64,000 nucleotides of DNA from Arsenicibacter rosenii. Its GTDB lineage: Bacteria > Bacteroidota > Bacteroidia > Cytophagales > Spirosomataceae. The stretch covers positions 186,001 to 250,000 of the forward strand of contig NZ_MORL01000006.1 of assembly GCF_001870735.1 (NCBI RefSeq), in the 5' to 3' direction. Positions 42,329-52,104 of this stretch are shown here, in pieces (position 1 is the first letter of the stretch; each line of letters opens with the position of its first letter). Made by a program: the position numbers and the translations under genes. The notes under the pieces were generated by a model. That model did not search any database and was not told the DNA's origin. It saw nothing but the letters and a program-made list of their open reading frames with translations.

Positions 42329-42355
42329 TTGTCATACCAGTATCTGGTATGACAA
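42329..42355. promoter_or_regulatory. 27-bp palindromic operator upstream of the XRE regulator
   Basis: Perfect 12-bp arms TTGTCATACCAG / CTGGTATGACAA around a 3-base centre, 17-43 bp before the proposed GTG start. The position and symmetry fit a dimeric HTH autorepressor site. Confidence 0.75.
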
Positions 42356-42559
42356 AGATACACATCTATATCGCTACTTTTTGTACATCTTTAACCACAG
42401 CCGTGGAAAATGTCTGCTAATCAGAGCTGTGGCGGGCATTTATTCTGCCATAAAACACACGGAAACTGAAAAGCGAACAACGGGAACATGTGCTGGAAAA
42501 CAAAACATTCCGTTTTCTCTTAACGTTATAAATATTCAGCATTTATTAAATAGTTTACA

Positions 42560-43285
42560 CTAAAGGGGGCGGTACTTTATATTGCGGTACCAAACCGTAC
42601 TTCCCCAATCCTGCAAACCGATTCTGCCCTTAAACTGGTGCTTATTAAGGGGGGCATTTTTCAGACCACTAGCGGCAATCCGGTTTTTCCAGTCATCACT
42701 ATTCAGATCATGCTCCTGAATAGTAAATCCGTTCATTTTTACGGTCAACTTGTTCTGATAAACGATTACATGCACTTGATTCCACTCACCTGCCGGGTTC
42801 ACTTCACGGAGCCTTGCATTTGCCACCCCGAAAAAATCACCGGCCCGATGGGTATTCTCCCTCGCACCTTCATAGATGGCATCATCCAGTACTTGTAACT
42901 CCAAACCAGTATCATGCATATTTGGGTAAGCCGCATTTTCTGTAACGAAAAAAAAGATACCACTGTTGGCTAAACGGCTTACTTTCCAGTCGGCTTTAAA
43001 TTCAAAATTTTCGGCGAAAACAGCATCTGTAACAATGTCACCCCCATTAGCTGCCTTATTCCCTGCCCGATTCGGCACATGAAGTTTGAGTGCATTATCG
43101 TCAATTATCCAGGCGAGCCCTGTTCCCTTTTTGCCATAGGAATGCCAGCCATTTTTATTTTTACCATTGAAAAGTAATACCCAGCCATCTTTCTTTTCTG
43201 TTGTTGTTAATGTGTTGACTGATTGGGCATTAACTGTCTGAATGAACAGTGGGATACTTAGAAAGAAGAGAATGGTTTTTATCAT
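42560..43285 (-). CDS. DUF1080 (3-keto-glycoside hydrolase-like) secreted protein
   Basis: A 241-aa secreted protein with signal peptide (MIKTILFFLSIPLFIQTVNAQ). The DUF1080/3-keto-disaccharide hydrolase fold is recognisable from GWVLLFNGKNKNGWHSYG, WIIDDNALKLHV, SGIFFFVTE, TGLELQVLDD and GRIGLQDWGSTVWYRNIKYRPL at the end. The family is concanavalin A-like, and some members hydrolyse 3-keto-glycosides. It is single-gene with no oxidoreductase neighbour here. Confidence 0.92.
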   Translation of the reverse strand: MIKTILFFLSIPLFIQTVNAQSVNTLTTTEKKDGWVLLFNGKNKNGWHSYGKKGTGLAWIIDDNALKLHVPNRAGNKAANGGDIVTDAVFAENFEFKADWKVSRLANSGIFFFVTENAAYPNMHDTGLELQVLDDAIYEGARENTHRAGDFFGVANARLREVNPAGEWNQVHVIVYQNKLTVKMNGFTIQEHDLNSDDWKNRIAASGLKNAPLNKHQFKGRIGLQDWGSTVWYRNIKYRPL

Positions 43286-43639
43286 ATCACCGAAGTTTAT
43301 GTATACCCGACAAAGCAGTTATTTAAGTATATCTTACTGTAAGCGCCGTTTTTTTGTGTAAATATGCATATGCCTTCATGTAAATTTCTGTATATAGCAT
43401 GCTACTTAATTTACGGATATGTATACGTCAACACTGACCTGGATTATGGTTTTAATAGCTGATCTGCGAATGGAATTATAGCTGATTTCTCAAACTGATA
43501 GCAGGAAAATTATGTAAAAACTTAAAAAATAATTGTACCACAAACTAGATTGTTAAATAAATGTATTGAACTACAAAAAATGTTAGCATTTTTGTAGCTG
43601 AAAGACGAATGCTTATTAAACATAAAGCCGTTACTAGTA
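43286..43639. other. Intergenic region between divergent DUF1080 and 157-aa genes
   Basis: AT-rich, no credible gene. A 9-bp hairpin CTACAAAAA / TTTTTGTAG at 43571-43597 lies in the likely leader of the 157-aa gene. Promoters for both genes are expected here, but no clear -7 element was singled out. Confidence 0.45.
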
Positions 43640-44113
43640 ATGAAAGAGAAAGAACTTCGCTTTTTTTCTGTTGAAGAAAACAGCAAACCTGGTCCTAAAA
43701 AAGAAACAAAAGAAGTTGAGCTGACTGGTACAATTTCTGCATTTGGTAAACTGGTGTTTCCTTCGAAGACAGTTGAACAGTTAGGCATTAATCCGGAAAC
43801 GGCAGCGTTTAAAATCGCTACTCAGGCCGGCAAACGGAAAATTAAATCACTGTATTTAATTCCGGATACAGACGGTGGTGCCGATACGTTTAAGATGGAA
43901 CAAACCGGTCGCGGGTACTGTATTCCGCTTGCCCTTATTCTTCAGAATAACGGCGTTGACTTTTCTAAGTCTAAATTCAACTTTACGGTTAAGCCGTTTG
44001 AATATGGCAATATAACCGGTTATGAGTTACAGATCGAAGACCAGGCACCGAAGCCGGAGTATACCGGTAAACCGCGTGGTCGTAAAAGGAAAGTAGTAGA
44101 AGCTGCGGAGTAG
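43640..44113 (+). CDS. Conserved-looking hypothetical protein with basic tail
   Basis: A 157-aa cytosolic protein, no signal. The central part (VELTGTISAFGKLVFPSKTVEQLGINPETAAFKIATQ) is beta-rich; GRGYCIPLALILQNNGVDF follows; and the C-terminus is strongly basic (KPRGRKRKV), which suggests nucleic-acid contact. I do not recognise the family. It is a stand-alone transcription unit: it is followed by one of the strongest terminators in the window. Confidence 0.8.
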   Translation: MKEKELRFFSVEENSKPGPKKETKEVELTGTISAFGKLVFPSKTVEQLGINPETAAFKIATQAGKRKIKSLYLIPDTDGGADTFKMEQTGRGYCIPLALILQNNGVDFSKSKFNFTVKPFEYGNITGYELQIEDQAPKPEYTGKPRGRKRKVVEAAE

Positions 44114-44130
44114 TCTTCTGCATCGCTACC

Positions 44131-44178
44131 GCGCATAAAAAAGCGACACCTGCCAGCAGGTGTCGCTTTTTTATGCGC
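44131..44178. terminator. Strong terminator with 23-bp perfect stem
   Basis: 44131-44153 and 44156-44178 are perfect inverted copies; with the 2-base spacer the effective loop would be 4-6 bases. The stem includes AAAAAA / TTTTTT runs, so it works in both directions. It ends the 157-aa gene and isolates the PUL to its right. Confidence 0.9.
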
Positions 44179-44299
44179 GCTTAAGTTATTGGTATACAGG
44201 AATTTGTGTTAGATTGTACTGGTGTATGTGAAAATTTTTCTCTGATTTATACTACAAAAAAGCCGTTCGGTCACACTATCCTGATAGAACTTAACCGAA

Positions 44300-45337
44300 A
44301 TGAAGTCCTATCAAGATTACATTCACTTCCGGACGGAAGATTTTCTGGGCGATTCCCTGTTTAAGGAATGGCTGGCCGAACCCACACCCGAAATGAAAGC
44401 CTACTGGCAAGGCTTGCTTCAGACACATCCGCATCTGGCTGCACCTTTCAATCAGGCACGAATAGCCGGGCTGGGTATGGAGGCTTCATGGACGTCATTT
44501 TCTGATGAATATGTCGAAACACTTTTTGGCCGTATCCGGCAGTCGGCAACCGGCACCGATACTGTTATTGGCTGGCGTAACCGGCGTATGTATCTGGTCG
44601 CGGCCTCGGTAACAGCTTTGCTGCTCGCGGGTGCCTGGGTAACCCGCTTTTTCGTGCTCCCTCAAACGATCCATACCGGCTACGGTGAACTAAGAGACGT
44701 AGAACTGTATGATGGTTCTCTGGTAACGCTCAATGCGAACAGTACCCTGAATCTGCCGTCGCGCCTGGATTGGCGCACCAAACGTGAGGTCTGGCTCAAT
44801 GGCGAAGCCTATTTTACTGTCCGGAAACAAGCTGCTCCCGACGGGCATACCTACCGCAAATTTACCGTTCATACGCACCGCGTTGATGTAACAGTGCTTG
44901 GTACCCGCTTCAACATTTATACCCGGCCGCAAAAAACACAGGTCTTACTCGATGAGGGTCGTGTCGAACTTGATCGTCCCGGCCACCAACCGCCCGTGCT
45001 GATGCGCCCCGGACAGTTTGTCGAATATGGCCAGGAAAAGACCAATGCCATCATTAAAACCATTCCGGCCGCACAAAGCCGGCAGGTTAATGCGTGGAAA
45101 CGTAATCTGCTCATTTTTACGGATGCCGGTATGACTGAGCTGGGCCGCCGGTTCAGCGAGATTTACGGCGTATCCCTGATTCTGGAAGGGGATGCCTTCT
45201 CCGATCAGCAGTTTACGGGTGAACTACCTGTCAATGACCTCAATAAAGCGCTTTTAATCTTATCAAAAACCTTTGATATGCAGGCTGTAAAGGACGGTCA
45301 GCGTGTCTATTTTACAACTACTACTGAAGTTCCTTAA
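44300..45337 (+). CDS. FecR-family anti-sigma factor without adjacent sigma gene
   Basis: A 345-aa FecR-like protein. Cytoplasmic N-terminus (DSLFKEWLAEPTPEMKAYWQ) precedes a membrane helix (MYLVAASVTALLLAGAWV). The periplasmic FecR domain (ELYDGSLVTLNANSTLNLPS, VWLNGEAYFTVRK, VTVLGTRFNIYTRP) is followed by a DUF4974-like C-terminus (MTELGRRFSEIYGVSLIL). It is 11 bp before SusC. No sigma gene lies upstream: the preceding gene is the unrelated 157-aa protein, past a strong terminator. The cognate ECF factor is therefore elsewhere, possibly the orphan at 27360-27962. Confidence 0.93.
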   Translation: MKSYQDYIHFRTEDFLGDSLFKEWLAEPTPEMKAYWQGLLQTHPHLAAPFNQARIAGLGMEASWTSFSDEYVETLFGRIRQSATGTDTVIGWRNRRMYLVAASVTALLLAGAWVTRFFVLPQTIHTGYGELRDVELYDGSLVTLNANSTLNLPSRLDWRTKREVWLNGEAYFTVRKQAAPDGHTYRKFTVHTHRVDVTVLGTRFNIYTRPQKTQVLLDEGRVELDRPGHQPPVLMRPGQFVEYGQEKTNAIIKTIPAAQSRQVNAWKRNLLIFTDAGMTELGRRFSEIYGVSLILEGDAFSDQQFTGELPVNDLNKALLILSKTFDMQAVKDGQRVYFTTTTEVP

Positions 45338-45348
45338 CATGCAGATCT

Positions 45349-48300
45349 ATGAAAAAAACCTTACGTAAAATTCGCCTGAGTTTGTTGGGCTTATTAGTAA
45401 CGGGGGCCGTCTCGGGGGCATCGGCCCAGATTCTGGCATCGGCCAGCCAACCGGTGACACGGCAGACAGGAAATGCGCCGGCCCGTACCAGCCTGCGGAT
45501 GCTCCTGACCCGGCTTGAGTCGGCTTATAATGTCCGGTTCAACTATAAGGCGGGGCTTGTCCGGGACGTACTTATTGAACCCGTACAGGTAAGTGAGTTT
45601 AAAGGTCAGCTCGACCGCAAACTGAATGATGTATTGCAGGCATACGACCTGCAGTGTCAGGCAATTGACGATAAAGCGTACGTGATTCGCCGCCGGACAA
45701 AGGCAATTGACAGCGTGGCTCCGAAAACAGGGAGCGTAAACGGCCTGACTGAGCCGATGTCGGTGGCAATGCCTGAAAAAGAAGTCGCCAACGCCGACAT
45801 TACCATCTCCGGTCTGGTGAAAGATGCTGACAATAATCAGCCGCTTCCCGGTGTCAATGTAGTAGTCAAAGGGGCGGTGCGTGGAACCACCACCGATGGC
45901 CAGGGCAAATACACCTTATCGGTACCATCGTCGGGCGCGGTGCTGGTGTTTTCCTTCGTCGGATATTTTTCGCAGGAAGTCGCTGTCGGCAATCAGACGG
46001 CTATCAACATTTCGCTCAAAGCCGATGTGAAGGCACTGAGTGAGGTGGTTGTGGTGGGGTATGGTACCCAGAAAAAAGTAAACCTGACCGGCTCCGTGGC
46101 ATCGGTGACGATTGACGATAAAATTGCCGGTCGTACGCTGGCCAACGTTTCGTCGGGTCTTTCGGGGCTGGTGCCTGGCCTGACGGTGCAGCAAAACAGT
46201 GGTATGGCTGGTCGTAACGGCGCTAACCTCCTGATCAGGGGGCTTGGCACCGTGAACAATGCGGGGCCGCTGATTGTCGTGGACGGTATGCCCGATGTAG
46301 ACATTAACCGGATCGACATCAACGACGTAGAAACGATCTCGGTCCTGAAAGATGCCGCCTCTGCCTCGGTATACGGGTCGCGGGCCGCCAATGGTGTGAT
46401 CCTGATTACGACCAAAACAGGCTCTAAATCGCAGAAAGCTACCATTAATTACACCGGCACCTACGGGATGTCGCAGCCCACAAACTTCTATAATTATTTC
46501 GACGACTACGCCCGTTCGCTGACCATGCACCTGCGGGCATCGGCCGCCGGTAACTCCTCGACCACCTATCGCTACGGTACCGTAGAAGAGTGGATGTCGA
46601 AAAGCATGGTCGATCCGCTGCGTTATCCCAACACCAACTGGTGGGACGTCATTCTGCGCGACCACGGCCGTGTGCAGACCCACAACCTGTCGGCGGCAGG
46701 CAGCAGCGATAAGGCAAACTTCTACCTGTCGGCGGGTTTATACGATGAGCTGGGTATCCTGATCAACCACAACTACAAGCGGTATAACATGCGCTTTAAC
46801 CTCGATTACAAAATCCGCGACAACGTAAAAGTCGGTACACGGATCGACGGGCAGTGGTCGAAGCAGGAGTTTGCCCGGCAGGATGGTCTGATCAACTATG
46901 AAGGAACCGACGGATACGATATCCGGTATGCTGTGGCCGGTATTACGCCCTACGATCCGGTATCGGGCAAATACGGCGGCATTATGGCCTATGGGGAAGA
47001 CGCCTTTGCGCGGAACATGCTGTCGATGATGAACGTAAACCACAATCTCATGGACCGTCAGGAGTTTAACGGTACGCTCTATGGGGAGTGGGAAGCGTTG
47101 CCGGGCCTGAAGGTCCGGGGCGATTACAGCCTGCGCTACTACAATCAGTTCCAGAAAAGCTATTCTGACCCGACCGACGAATGGAACTTCCAGACGGATG
47201 CCCTGGCGCGTACGCTGGTTGCGGCCAGTGCCGGTATTTCCAACGCCAGCCTGCAAGGGTATAAAACACTTCTTCAGGGCCGGATTACCTATGACAAGGA
47301 GATTTTTCCCGGCCATCAACTGAACGTACTGGCGGCTTATAACGAAGAATACTGGTTTGCCCGGTCGATGTCAGCCAGCCGGAACGACCGGATTTATCCG
47401 AACCTGACCGAAATCAATGCCGCCCTGACCAACATCCAGGGTACAGGAGGCGGCTCGGATGCGGAAGGGTTACGGTCGGTGATCGGGCGCCTGAATTACG
47501 TCATCAAAGAGAAATATCTGTTTGAAGCCAATGCCCGTTACGATGGATCGTCGAAGTTTTTACCAGGCTATCAGTATGGTTTCTTCCCGTCGGCTTCGGT
47601 CGGCTGGCGTTTTACCGAAGAGCCTTTCTGGCAAAACCTGAACACCACCATTCTGTCGTCGGGTAAGTTACGGGCTTCGCTCGGTAAACTGGGAAACAAC
47701 TCAGGCGTTGGCCGGTATGAGCAACGCGATATTTTCTCGCTGACCAACTATGTTCTGAACGGTAAAATTGCCAAGGGTTTCAGCGCCAGCAAAATCATCA
47801 ACGAAGATTTCTCGTGGGAGCAAACCAACGTGACCAACTTCGGTCTGGATCTGGGTTTCTTCGGCGGTAAGCTGACGGCCGAAATCGATGCCTATCAGAA
47901 ATATACCAAAGGCATGATCCGGCCATCGTCGCTGTCAACTTTACTGGCCGGCTACAGCGCGCCCCGTCTGAATATCGGCGAAATGCGGAACCGGGGGATC
48001 GAGGTGAATCTGGGCTACCGGTCACGCATTCAGGGAATCAACGTAGGGGCTAACCTGAACGTGTCGTACAACAAAAACCGGCTGCTGAAGTGGAATCAGT
48101 TCCTGGGTAAAGACTGGGTTTATCTGAATTTGCCGTACCACTTTACCTACACCCTGCAATCGAAAGGCATTGCCCAGAGCTGGGAGGACATCGCCAATGC
48201 ACCGTTCCACGGCCAGTATTTTGCGCCGGGCGACGTACTGTATGAAGACCTGAACGGCGACGGACAGATCACGAACGAAGACCGTAAGGCCATGCCGCAG

Positions 48301-48810
48301 TTTAACCGCGACCAGCCGCTGATGATTTATGGGCTTAACCTGTTTGCCAACTGGAAAGGCTTTGATGTCAGCTTCCTGTTTCAGGCCGCTACCGGTCGCC
48401 GCGATTTCTGGCTCGAACCCTTCAACCAGGTCAACATCCCGTCGGCACGGAATGCGTTCAACGACTTCCTGTGGTACGACACCTGGACGCTCGACAACCG
48501 CTCGGCCTCGCTGCCGCGTCTGGTCAGCGGGTCTGGTGGCAACAACCAGGCCGAATCGACGTTCTGGCTGGACGACTTCAGTTACCTGCGCCTGAAAAAT
48601 ATTCAGCTTGGCTATAACGTACCGACACGTTACTCGAAACTATTCGGTATGAACAAGGTACGGGTGTATGCAACGTCTGAAAACCTGTTTACCCTGACAA
48701 AATACCGTGGCGTTGACCCTGAGAAAAGTACAATGACCGGCGGCTCCAACAATGACGATATTTTCCCGCTGCTCAAAACGTACTCGTTTGGTCTGAACAT
48801 TGGTCTCTAA
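45349..48810 (+). CDS. SusC/RagA-family TonB-linked outer-membrane transporter (PUL 2)
   Basis: A 1153-aa TonB-dependent transporter. Signal peptide (LSLLGLLVTGAVSGASAQ), STN domain (about 55-115; LLTRLESAYNVRFNYKAG), carboxypeptidase-like domain (PLPGVNVVVKGAVRGTTTDGQGKY), TonB box/plug (VVVGYGTQKKVNLTG, DAASASVYGSRAANGVI) and a barrel ending FGLNIGL. The STN domain and the FecR gene 11 bp upstream mark it as a signalling receptor. It should import the oligosaccharides made by the lyases encoded at the end of this operon. Confidence 0.96.
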   Translation: MKKTLRKIRLSLLGLLVTGAVSGASAQILASASQPVTRQTGNAPARTSLRMLLTRLESAYNVRFNYKAGLVRDVLIEPVQVSEFKGQLDRKLNDVLQAYDLQCQAIDDKAYVIRRRTKAIDSVAPKTGSVNGLTEPMSVAMPEKEVANADITISGLVKDADNNQPLPGVNVVVKGAVRGTTTDGQGKYTLSVPSSGAVLVFSFVGYFSQEVAVGNQTAINISLKADVKALSEVVVVGYGTQKKVNLTGSVASVTIDDKIAGRTLANVSSGLSGLVPGLTVQQNSGMAGRNGANLLIRGLGTVNNAGPLIVVDGMPDVDINRIDINDVETISVLKDAASASVYGSRAANGVILITTKTGSKSQKATINYTGTYGMSQPTNFYNYFDDYARSLTMHLRASAAGNSSTTYRYGTVEEWMSKSMVDPLRYPNTNWWDVILRDHGRVQTHNLSAAGSSDKANFYLSAGLYDELGILINHNYKRYNMRFNLDYKIRDNVKVGTRIDGQWSKQEFARQDGLINYEGTDGYDIRYAVAGITPYDPVSGKYGGIMAYGEDAFARNMLSMMNVNHNLMDRQEFNGTLYGEWEALPGLKVRGDYSLRYYNQFQKSYSDPTDEWNFQTDALARTLVAASAGISNASLQGYKTLLQGRITYDKEIFPGHQLNVLAAYNEEYWFARSMSASRNDRIYPNLTEINAALTNIQGTGGGSDAEGLRSVIGRLNYVIKEKYLFEANARYDGSSKFLPGYQYGFFPSASVGWRFTEEPFWQNLNTTILSSGKLRASLGKLGNNSGVGRYEQRDIFSLTNYVLNGKIAKGFSASKIINEDFSWEQTNVTNFGLDLGFFGGKLTAEIDAYQKYTKGMIRPSSLSTLLAGYSAPRLNIGEMRNRGIEVNLGYRSRIQGINVGANLNVSYNKNRLLKWNQFLGKDWVYLNLPYHFTYTLQSKGIAQSWEDIANAPFHGQYFAPGDVLYEDLNGDGQITNEDRKAMPQFNRDQPLMIYGLNLFANWKGFDVSFLFQAATGRRDFWLEPFNQVNIPSARNAFNDFLWYDTWTLDNRSASLPRLVSGSGGNNQAESTFWLDDFSYLRLKNIQLGYNVPTRYSKLFGMNKVRVYATSENLFTLTKYRGVDPEKSTMTGGSNNDDIFPLLKTYSFGLNIGL

Positions 48811-48824
48811 TCGCAACAAGAACT

Positions 48825-50576
48825 ATGAAACTGAATTATAAATCATTAAGAAACAGTCTTTTGCTGCGTGGGTTGTCTCTGCTGGCAGCCGGTGCACTGT
48901 TTCTGACAAGCTGTACAAAGGATTTGCTGGACCAGGTGCCTACTACCGAACTGTCGGCAGATCTGTTCTGGAAAACTACGGATGATGCTGTTTTTGCCGT
49001 AAACGGGGTGTATGATGCTGCCCGGACAACCTTTGGCCGCGATTATTATTTTGACGGAGCCGGTGAGTTTGTCCATACGCGGGGCACGAGCAACAACCTC
49101 GGCTCGTTCAGTCCGGGTGCGCTGGGGAGCAGCTTTGATTTTCACTGGACAAACTGCTACCGGGTCGTTAACCGGGCAAATTACGTGCTGGAGAACATCA
49201 GTAAACTGCAACCTAATCTGAAGACACAGACTGAAAAGGATCTGGTTGCGCGGCTGGTTGGCGAAACGCGCTTTCTGCGGGCACTGGCCTATTTCCGGCT
49301 GATCGACTTCTGGGGTGATGTGCCCTACTTCAGCCGCCGGCTAAACGGTAACGACGAAGCCTACTCGCTGAGCCGTACACCGAAAGCCGCCGTTAAAGAC
49401 TCCATCCTGGCCGACTTGAGCTTTGCCGCCAGCGTGCTGCCGGAAAAATATACGGGCGATAATCTGGGACGTGCGTCGAAATACGCCGCCTGGGGCTTTG
49501 CCGGTAAGGTAAATCTGTACTGGGCCAGCTGGATGAAAAATGAAGGCAAAGGCAGTGACGCGACAGCAGCCTATACCGCTGCTGCGGCTGAGTTCAAAAA
49601 GATTATCGACAAAAACATTCCGCTGTTTCGGGGCGGTGAACCGGGACCGGCCAACGACCCGAACTACTTCTATTTGTTCCAGTATTTTAACGAATACGAT
49701 CCCGAAATTATCTTCTCGGTCCAGTTTGGCGGACCACAGCTAAGCCAGGGCGAAGAAATGCTCCGCGACTTCGGCACCCGGAATACCGGTAATGCCCAGT
49801 GCTGGGTAGCGCCGACGTTCCGTCTGGCCAACCGCTATCAGCTGGTGTCGACCGGCGATTTTGCCACGCCGCTGGTATTGAATTCAAATGCGGGCGGAGC
49901 CAACAGCTCCAGCAACCCGAATTCATACACCGGACGCGACTACCGGATGCGGGCTACCATGCTGTGGGACGGCCAGAAAATGCTGGCTCTCTCGACCGAC
50001 GGGCTTAATGTGCTCGACAGTATTCCTTTCCGGTTTGGGAGCCGCGACGGGGTGCAGTTTATTAACTACGACGGCGCTCCGGCCGGTTATATCTTCCGGA
50101 AGTGGGTACGGCAAACCGGCGGAATCGGCCGTAGTGACGGGCCGCAGGATTTCTACATGATGCGGTTACCGGATGTGTGGCTGATGTATGCCGAAGCCGT
50201 GAATGAAGTGAACAACGGGCCGACGGCTGAGCTGTTTACACTGCTGAACCGGATTCGCCGCCGGGGGAATCTGCCCGCACTCGCTCAGGCGAAATTTGCT
50301 GCGAAGGCTGACTTCTTCAAAGCCATTGAGCAGGAACGCATTGTCGAACTGGTTGGCGAAGGGCACCGCTTCTTCGACATCCGCCGCTGGAAAAAGGCGG
50401 AGGAAATCTGGCCGATGCCGGGCGGACAGGTGCTGTACGATAGCCGTGGCGCACGCGTACGCGACGAATTCGTGAACGCACCCGAACGGAACTATCAACG
50501 CTTCTATATTTTCCGGATTCCGACCGGCGAAATTGAAGTGAATCCGAAAATTATTCAAAATACCGCCTGGTTATAA
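48825..50576 (+). CDS. SusD/RagB-family glycan-binding lipoprotein (PUL 2)
   Basis: A 583-aa SusD-like lipoprotein with lipobox (GALFLTSC). Family patterns: RFLRALAYFRLIDFWGDVPYF, YMMRLPDVWLMYAEAVNEVNNG, LLNRIRRRGNLP and ERIVELVGEGHRFFDIRRWKKAEE. It lies 14 bp after SusC on the same strand and would form the lid of that transporter. Confidence 0.95.
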   Translation: MKLNYKSLRNSLLLRGLSLLAAGALFLTSCTKDLLDQVPTTELSADLFWKTTDDAVFAVNGVYDAARTTFGRDYYFDGAGEFVHTRGTSNNLGSFSPGALGSSFDFHWTNCYRVVNRANYVLENISKLQPNLKTQTEKDLVARLVGETRFLRALAYFRLIDFWGDVPYFSRRLNGNDEAYSLSRTPKAAVKDSILADLSFAASVLPEKYTGDNLGRASKYAAWGFAGKVNLYWASWMKNEGKGSDATAAYTAAAAEFKKIIDKNIPLFRGGEPGPANDPNYFYLFQYFNEYDPEIIFSVQFGGPQLSQGEEMLRDFGTRNTGNAQCWVAPTFRLANRYQLVSTGDFATPLVLNSNAGGANSSSNPNSYTGRDYRMRATMLWDGQKMLALSTDGLNVLDSIPFRFGSRDGVQFINYDGAPAGYIFRKWVRQTGGIGRSDGPQDFYMMRLPDVWLMYAEAVNEVNNGPTAELFTLLNRIRRRGNLPALAQAKFAAKADFFKAIEQERIVELVGEGHRFFDIRRWKKAEEIWPMPGGQVLYDSRGARVRDEFVNAPERNYQRFYIFRIPTGEIEVNPKIIQNTAWL

Positions 50577-50614
50577 TCACCATTCGTCGCTAAGCCGACA
50601 CAGCATTCTGACAC

Positions 50615-51010
50615 ATGAAAAAGGGAATTTTCTATATCGTTTTCGCCATTGCCGGGTTACTGGTGTTTGGCGGTTGTACCAAAGAGCCGGTCGACGACGC
50701 CGGGTTGCTCGTCACGGGCCGCTCGCAATGTTACATGAGTTTCTTTGATCTCCTGGGTTCTGATCACCGTACGGTACTGGTAAGCGGCTCCATGCAGATC
50801 GACACCGTTGCCCAGACGGTTACGGCTGTTGCCCGGTTCGGGACAAACATGACCCGTGTAAAGCCATATTCCAGCGTAGTAACGGATGCCACGGTTGAAC
50901 CCCGTATGGGAGAGTGGGTTGATTTCTCACAACCGATGCAGTATACTGTGGTTTCGGGCAACCGGAAAGTGCGCAAAACATACACCATTACCGTAACTGT
51001 ACAGAAATAA
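50615..51010 (+). CDS. Small lipoprotein, DUF5018-like, in PUL 2
   Basis: A 131-aa lipoprotein with signal and lipobox (LLVFGGC). The mature part is beta-rich, with TVTAVARFGTNMTRVKPYSSVVTDATVEP and a terminal TYTITVTVQK strand, a pattern like the DUF5018/Ig-like domains found next to SusD genes. Probably surface-exposed and glycan-binding or structural. The family assignment is tentative. Confidence 0.75.
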   Translation: MKKGIFYIVFAIAGLLVFGGCTKEPVDDAGLLVTGRSQCYMSFFDLLGSDHRTVLVSGSMQIDTVAQTVTAVARFGTNMTRVKPYSSVVTDATVEPRMGEWVDFSQPMQYTVVSGNRKVRKTYTITVTVQK

Positions 51011-51021
51011 CCGGTTTGGCC

Positions 51022-52008
51022 ATGAACAAAAATCTGACATATCTGGCAGTGGCAGTCATCAGCTGCCTTGGATTGGCTGCCTGTGAGAAAACAACGGTAG
51101 CCGTGCTGGAACCGTTGAAAAATGACCTGCTCAAAAAAACAACCGGACCCGCCGTGATCGGTACGCGCGTTGAGTTTGCCTATGCCATCGGCGCCAACGA
51201 CGGAACGGTGCAGAACGTTAAGGCGGAAGCGTCTGTTGCCGGAGCCACCGGTACGGGGTTCAGTGGTTTTTCGTGGTATACCGACCGGGCAACGGGTGTC
51301 GATAAACCCCTGCAAACGGCCACGGATACCGTTACAAACGGGATGGTATCGACGGCGAAGATTCTGGATGTAAGCAACAAGGCCGTGACGCTGCGGTACT
51401 ATTACAATGTACCGGAAGCGGCCCGTGGTCAGTTGGTTACCTTTAAATTCAGCGGGACATCATCGGCAGGCAAGGAAGTGACTTTCACGTCGCCGGGCTA
51501 CCAGATCAGTAAAATGGATATGACCCGGTCGATCGTGCTGGAGGATGGTAAAAAGGCATATTTTTCCATCGCCGATATGAAAGCCTATACGAAAGAAGAA
51601 GTAGAGCAGGGTAACCTGTCGGGGAAAATTGACTTTGTGTACATCTACCGCCCGACCATTTCTACCTACACCTTCGGGCATGCAATGGTATCGCTGGCCA
51701 ACAAGTCGTACATCAATGACCTGAACTTGCCGGCGGCCTGGACGAAGGCCGCCACCAGGCTTGATAAGCGGGTGGATATCCGCGATGCACAATTGCGGGG
51801 CAGTGGCTTTGACTCATACATCGACGATATTGATCTGGAGAAAACCACGTTTACCAACGCCGCTGACTATGCCTATGGCCTGACCGCCGATCAGGGTGCG
51901 TTCGTGACATCCGCAGATGGTACATACGTTGCCTATCTTTTTGTGAATGCGGTTAACAATACGGCTAAAACCATGACCGTGAGCCTGAAACGGCTTAAGG
52001 TGAAGTAG
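51022..52008 (+). CDS. PUL 2 surface lipoprotein (SusE/DUF4466-like position)
   Basis: A 328-aa lipoprotein. The ATG at 51022 is used (the TTG two codons earlier is less likely). Lipobox at LGLAAC. The mature protein is beta-rich with an Ig-like first part (VGTRVEFAYAIGANDGTVQNV, KAVTLRYYYNVPEAA) and a second domain (YFSIADMKAYTKEEVEQGN) that resembles DUF4466-type proteins. Only 11 bp separate it from the previous stop, so it is co-transcribed. Likely a surface glycan-binding protein; no catalytic motif seen. Confidence 0.8.
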   Translation: MNKNLTYLAVAVISCLGLAACEKTTVAVLEPLKNDLLKKTTGPAVIGTRVEFAYAIGANDGTVQNVKAEASVAGATGTGFSGFSWYTDRATGVDKPLQTATDTVTNGMVSTAKILDVSNKAVTLRYYYNVPEAARGQLVTFKFSGTSSAGKEVTFTSPGYQISKMDMTRSIVLEDGKKAYFSIADMKAYTKEEVEQGNLSGKIDFVYIYRPTISTYTFGHAMVSLANKSYINDLNLPAAWTKAATRLDKRVDIRDAQLRGSGFDSYIDDIDLEKTTFTNAADYAYGLTADQGAFVTSADGTYVAYLFVNAVNNTAKTMTVSLKRLKVK

Positions 52009-52104
52009 AAGACGGGCAGGCTGGATGGGGTGATGCCGGCTGCCGGCTCTGCCCCATCCGGCATCCATTCTCCAGAGCGTCCGGCATTTCCCCATCCAGT
52101 ATCC

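Noticed and set aside
42381-42563. 60-codon plus-strand frame between the regulator and DUF1080 gene
   Set aside because: No ribosome-binding context, low-complexity protein and overlap with the DUF1080 gene end; not supported.
45916-47319. Long minus-strand frames within the second SusC gene
   Set aside because: Antisense shadows of a clearly conserved TonB-dependent transporter.
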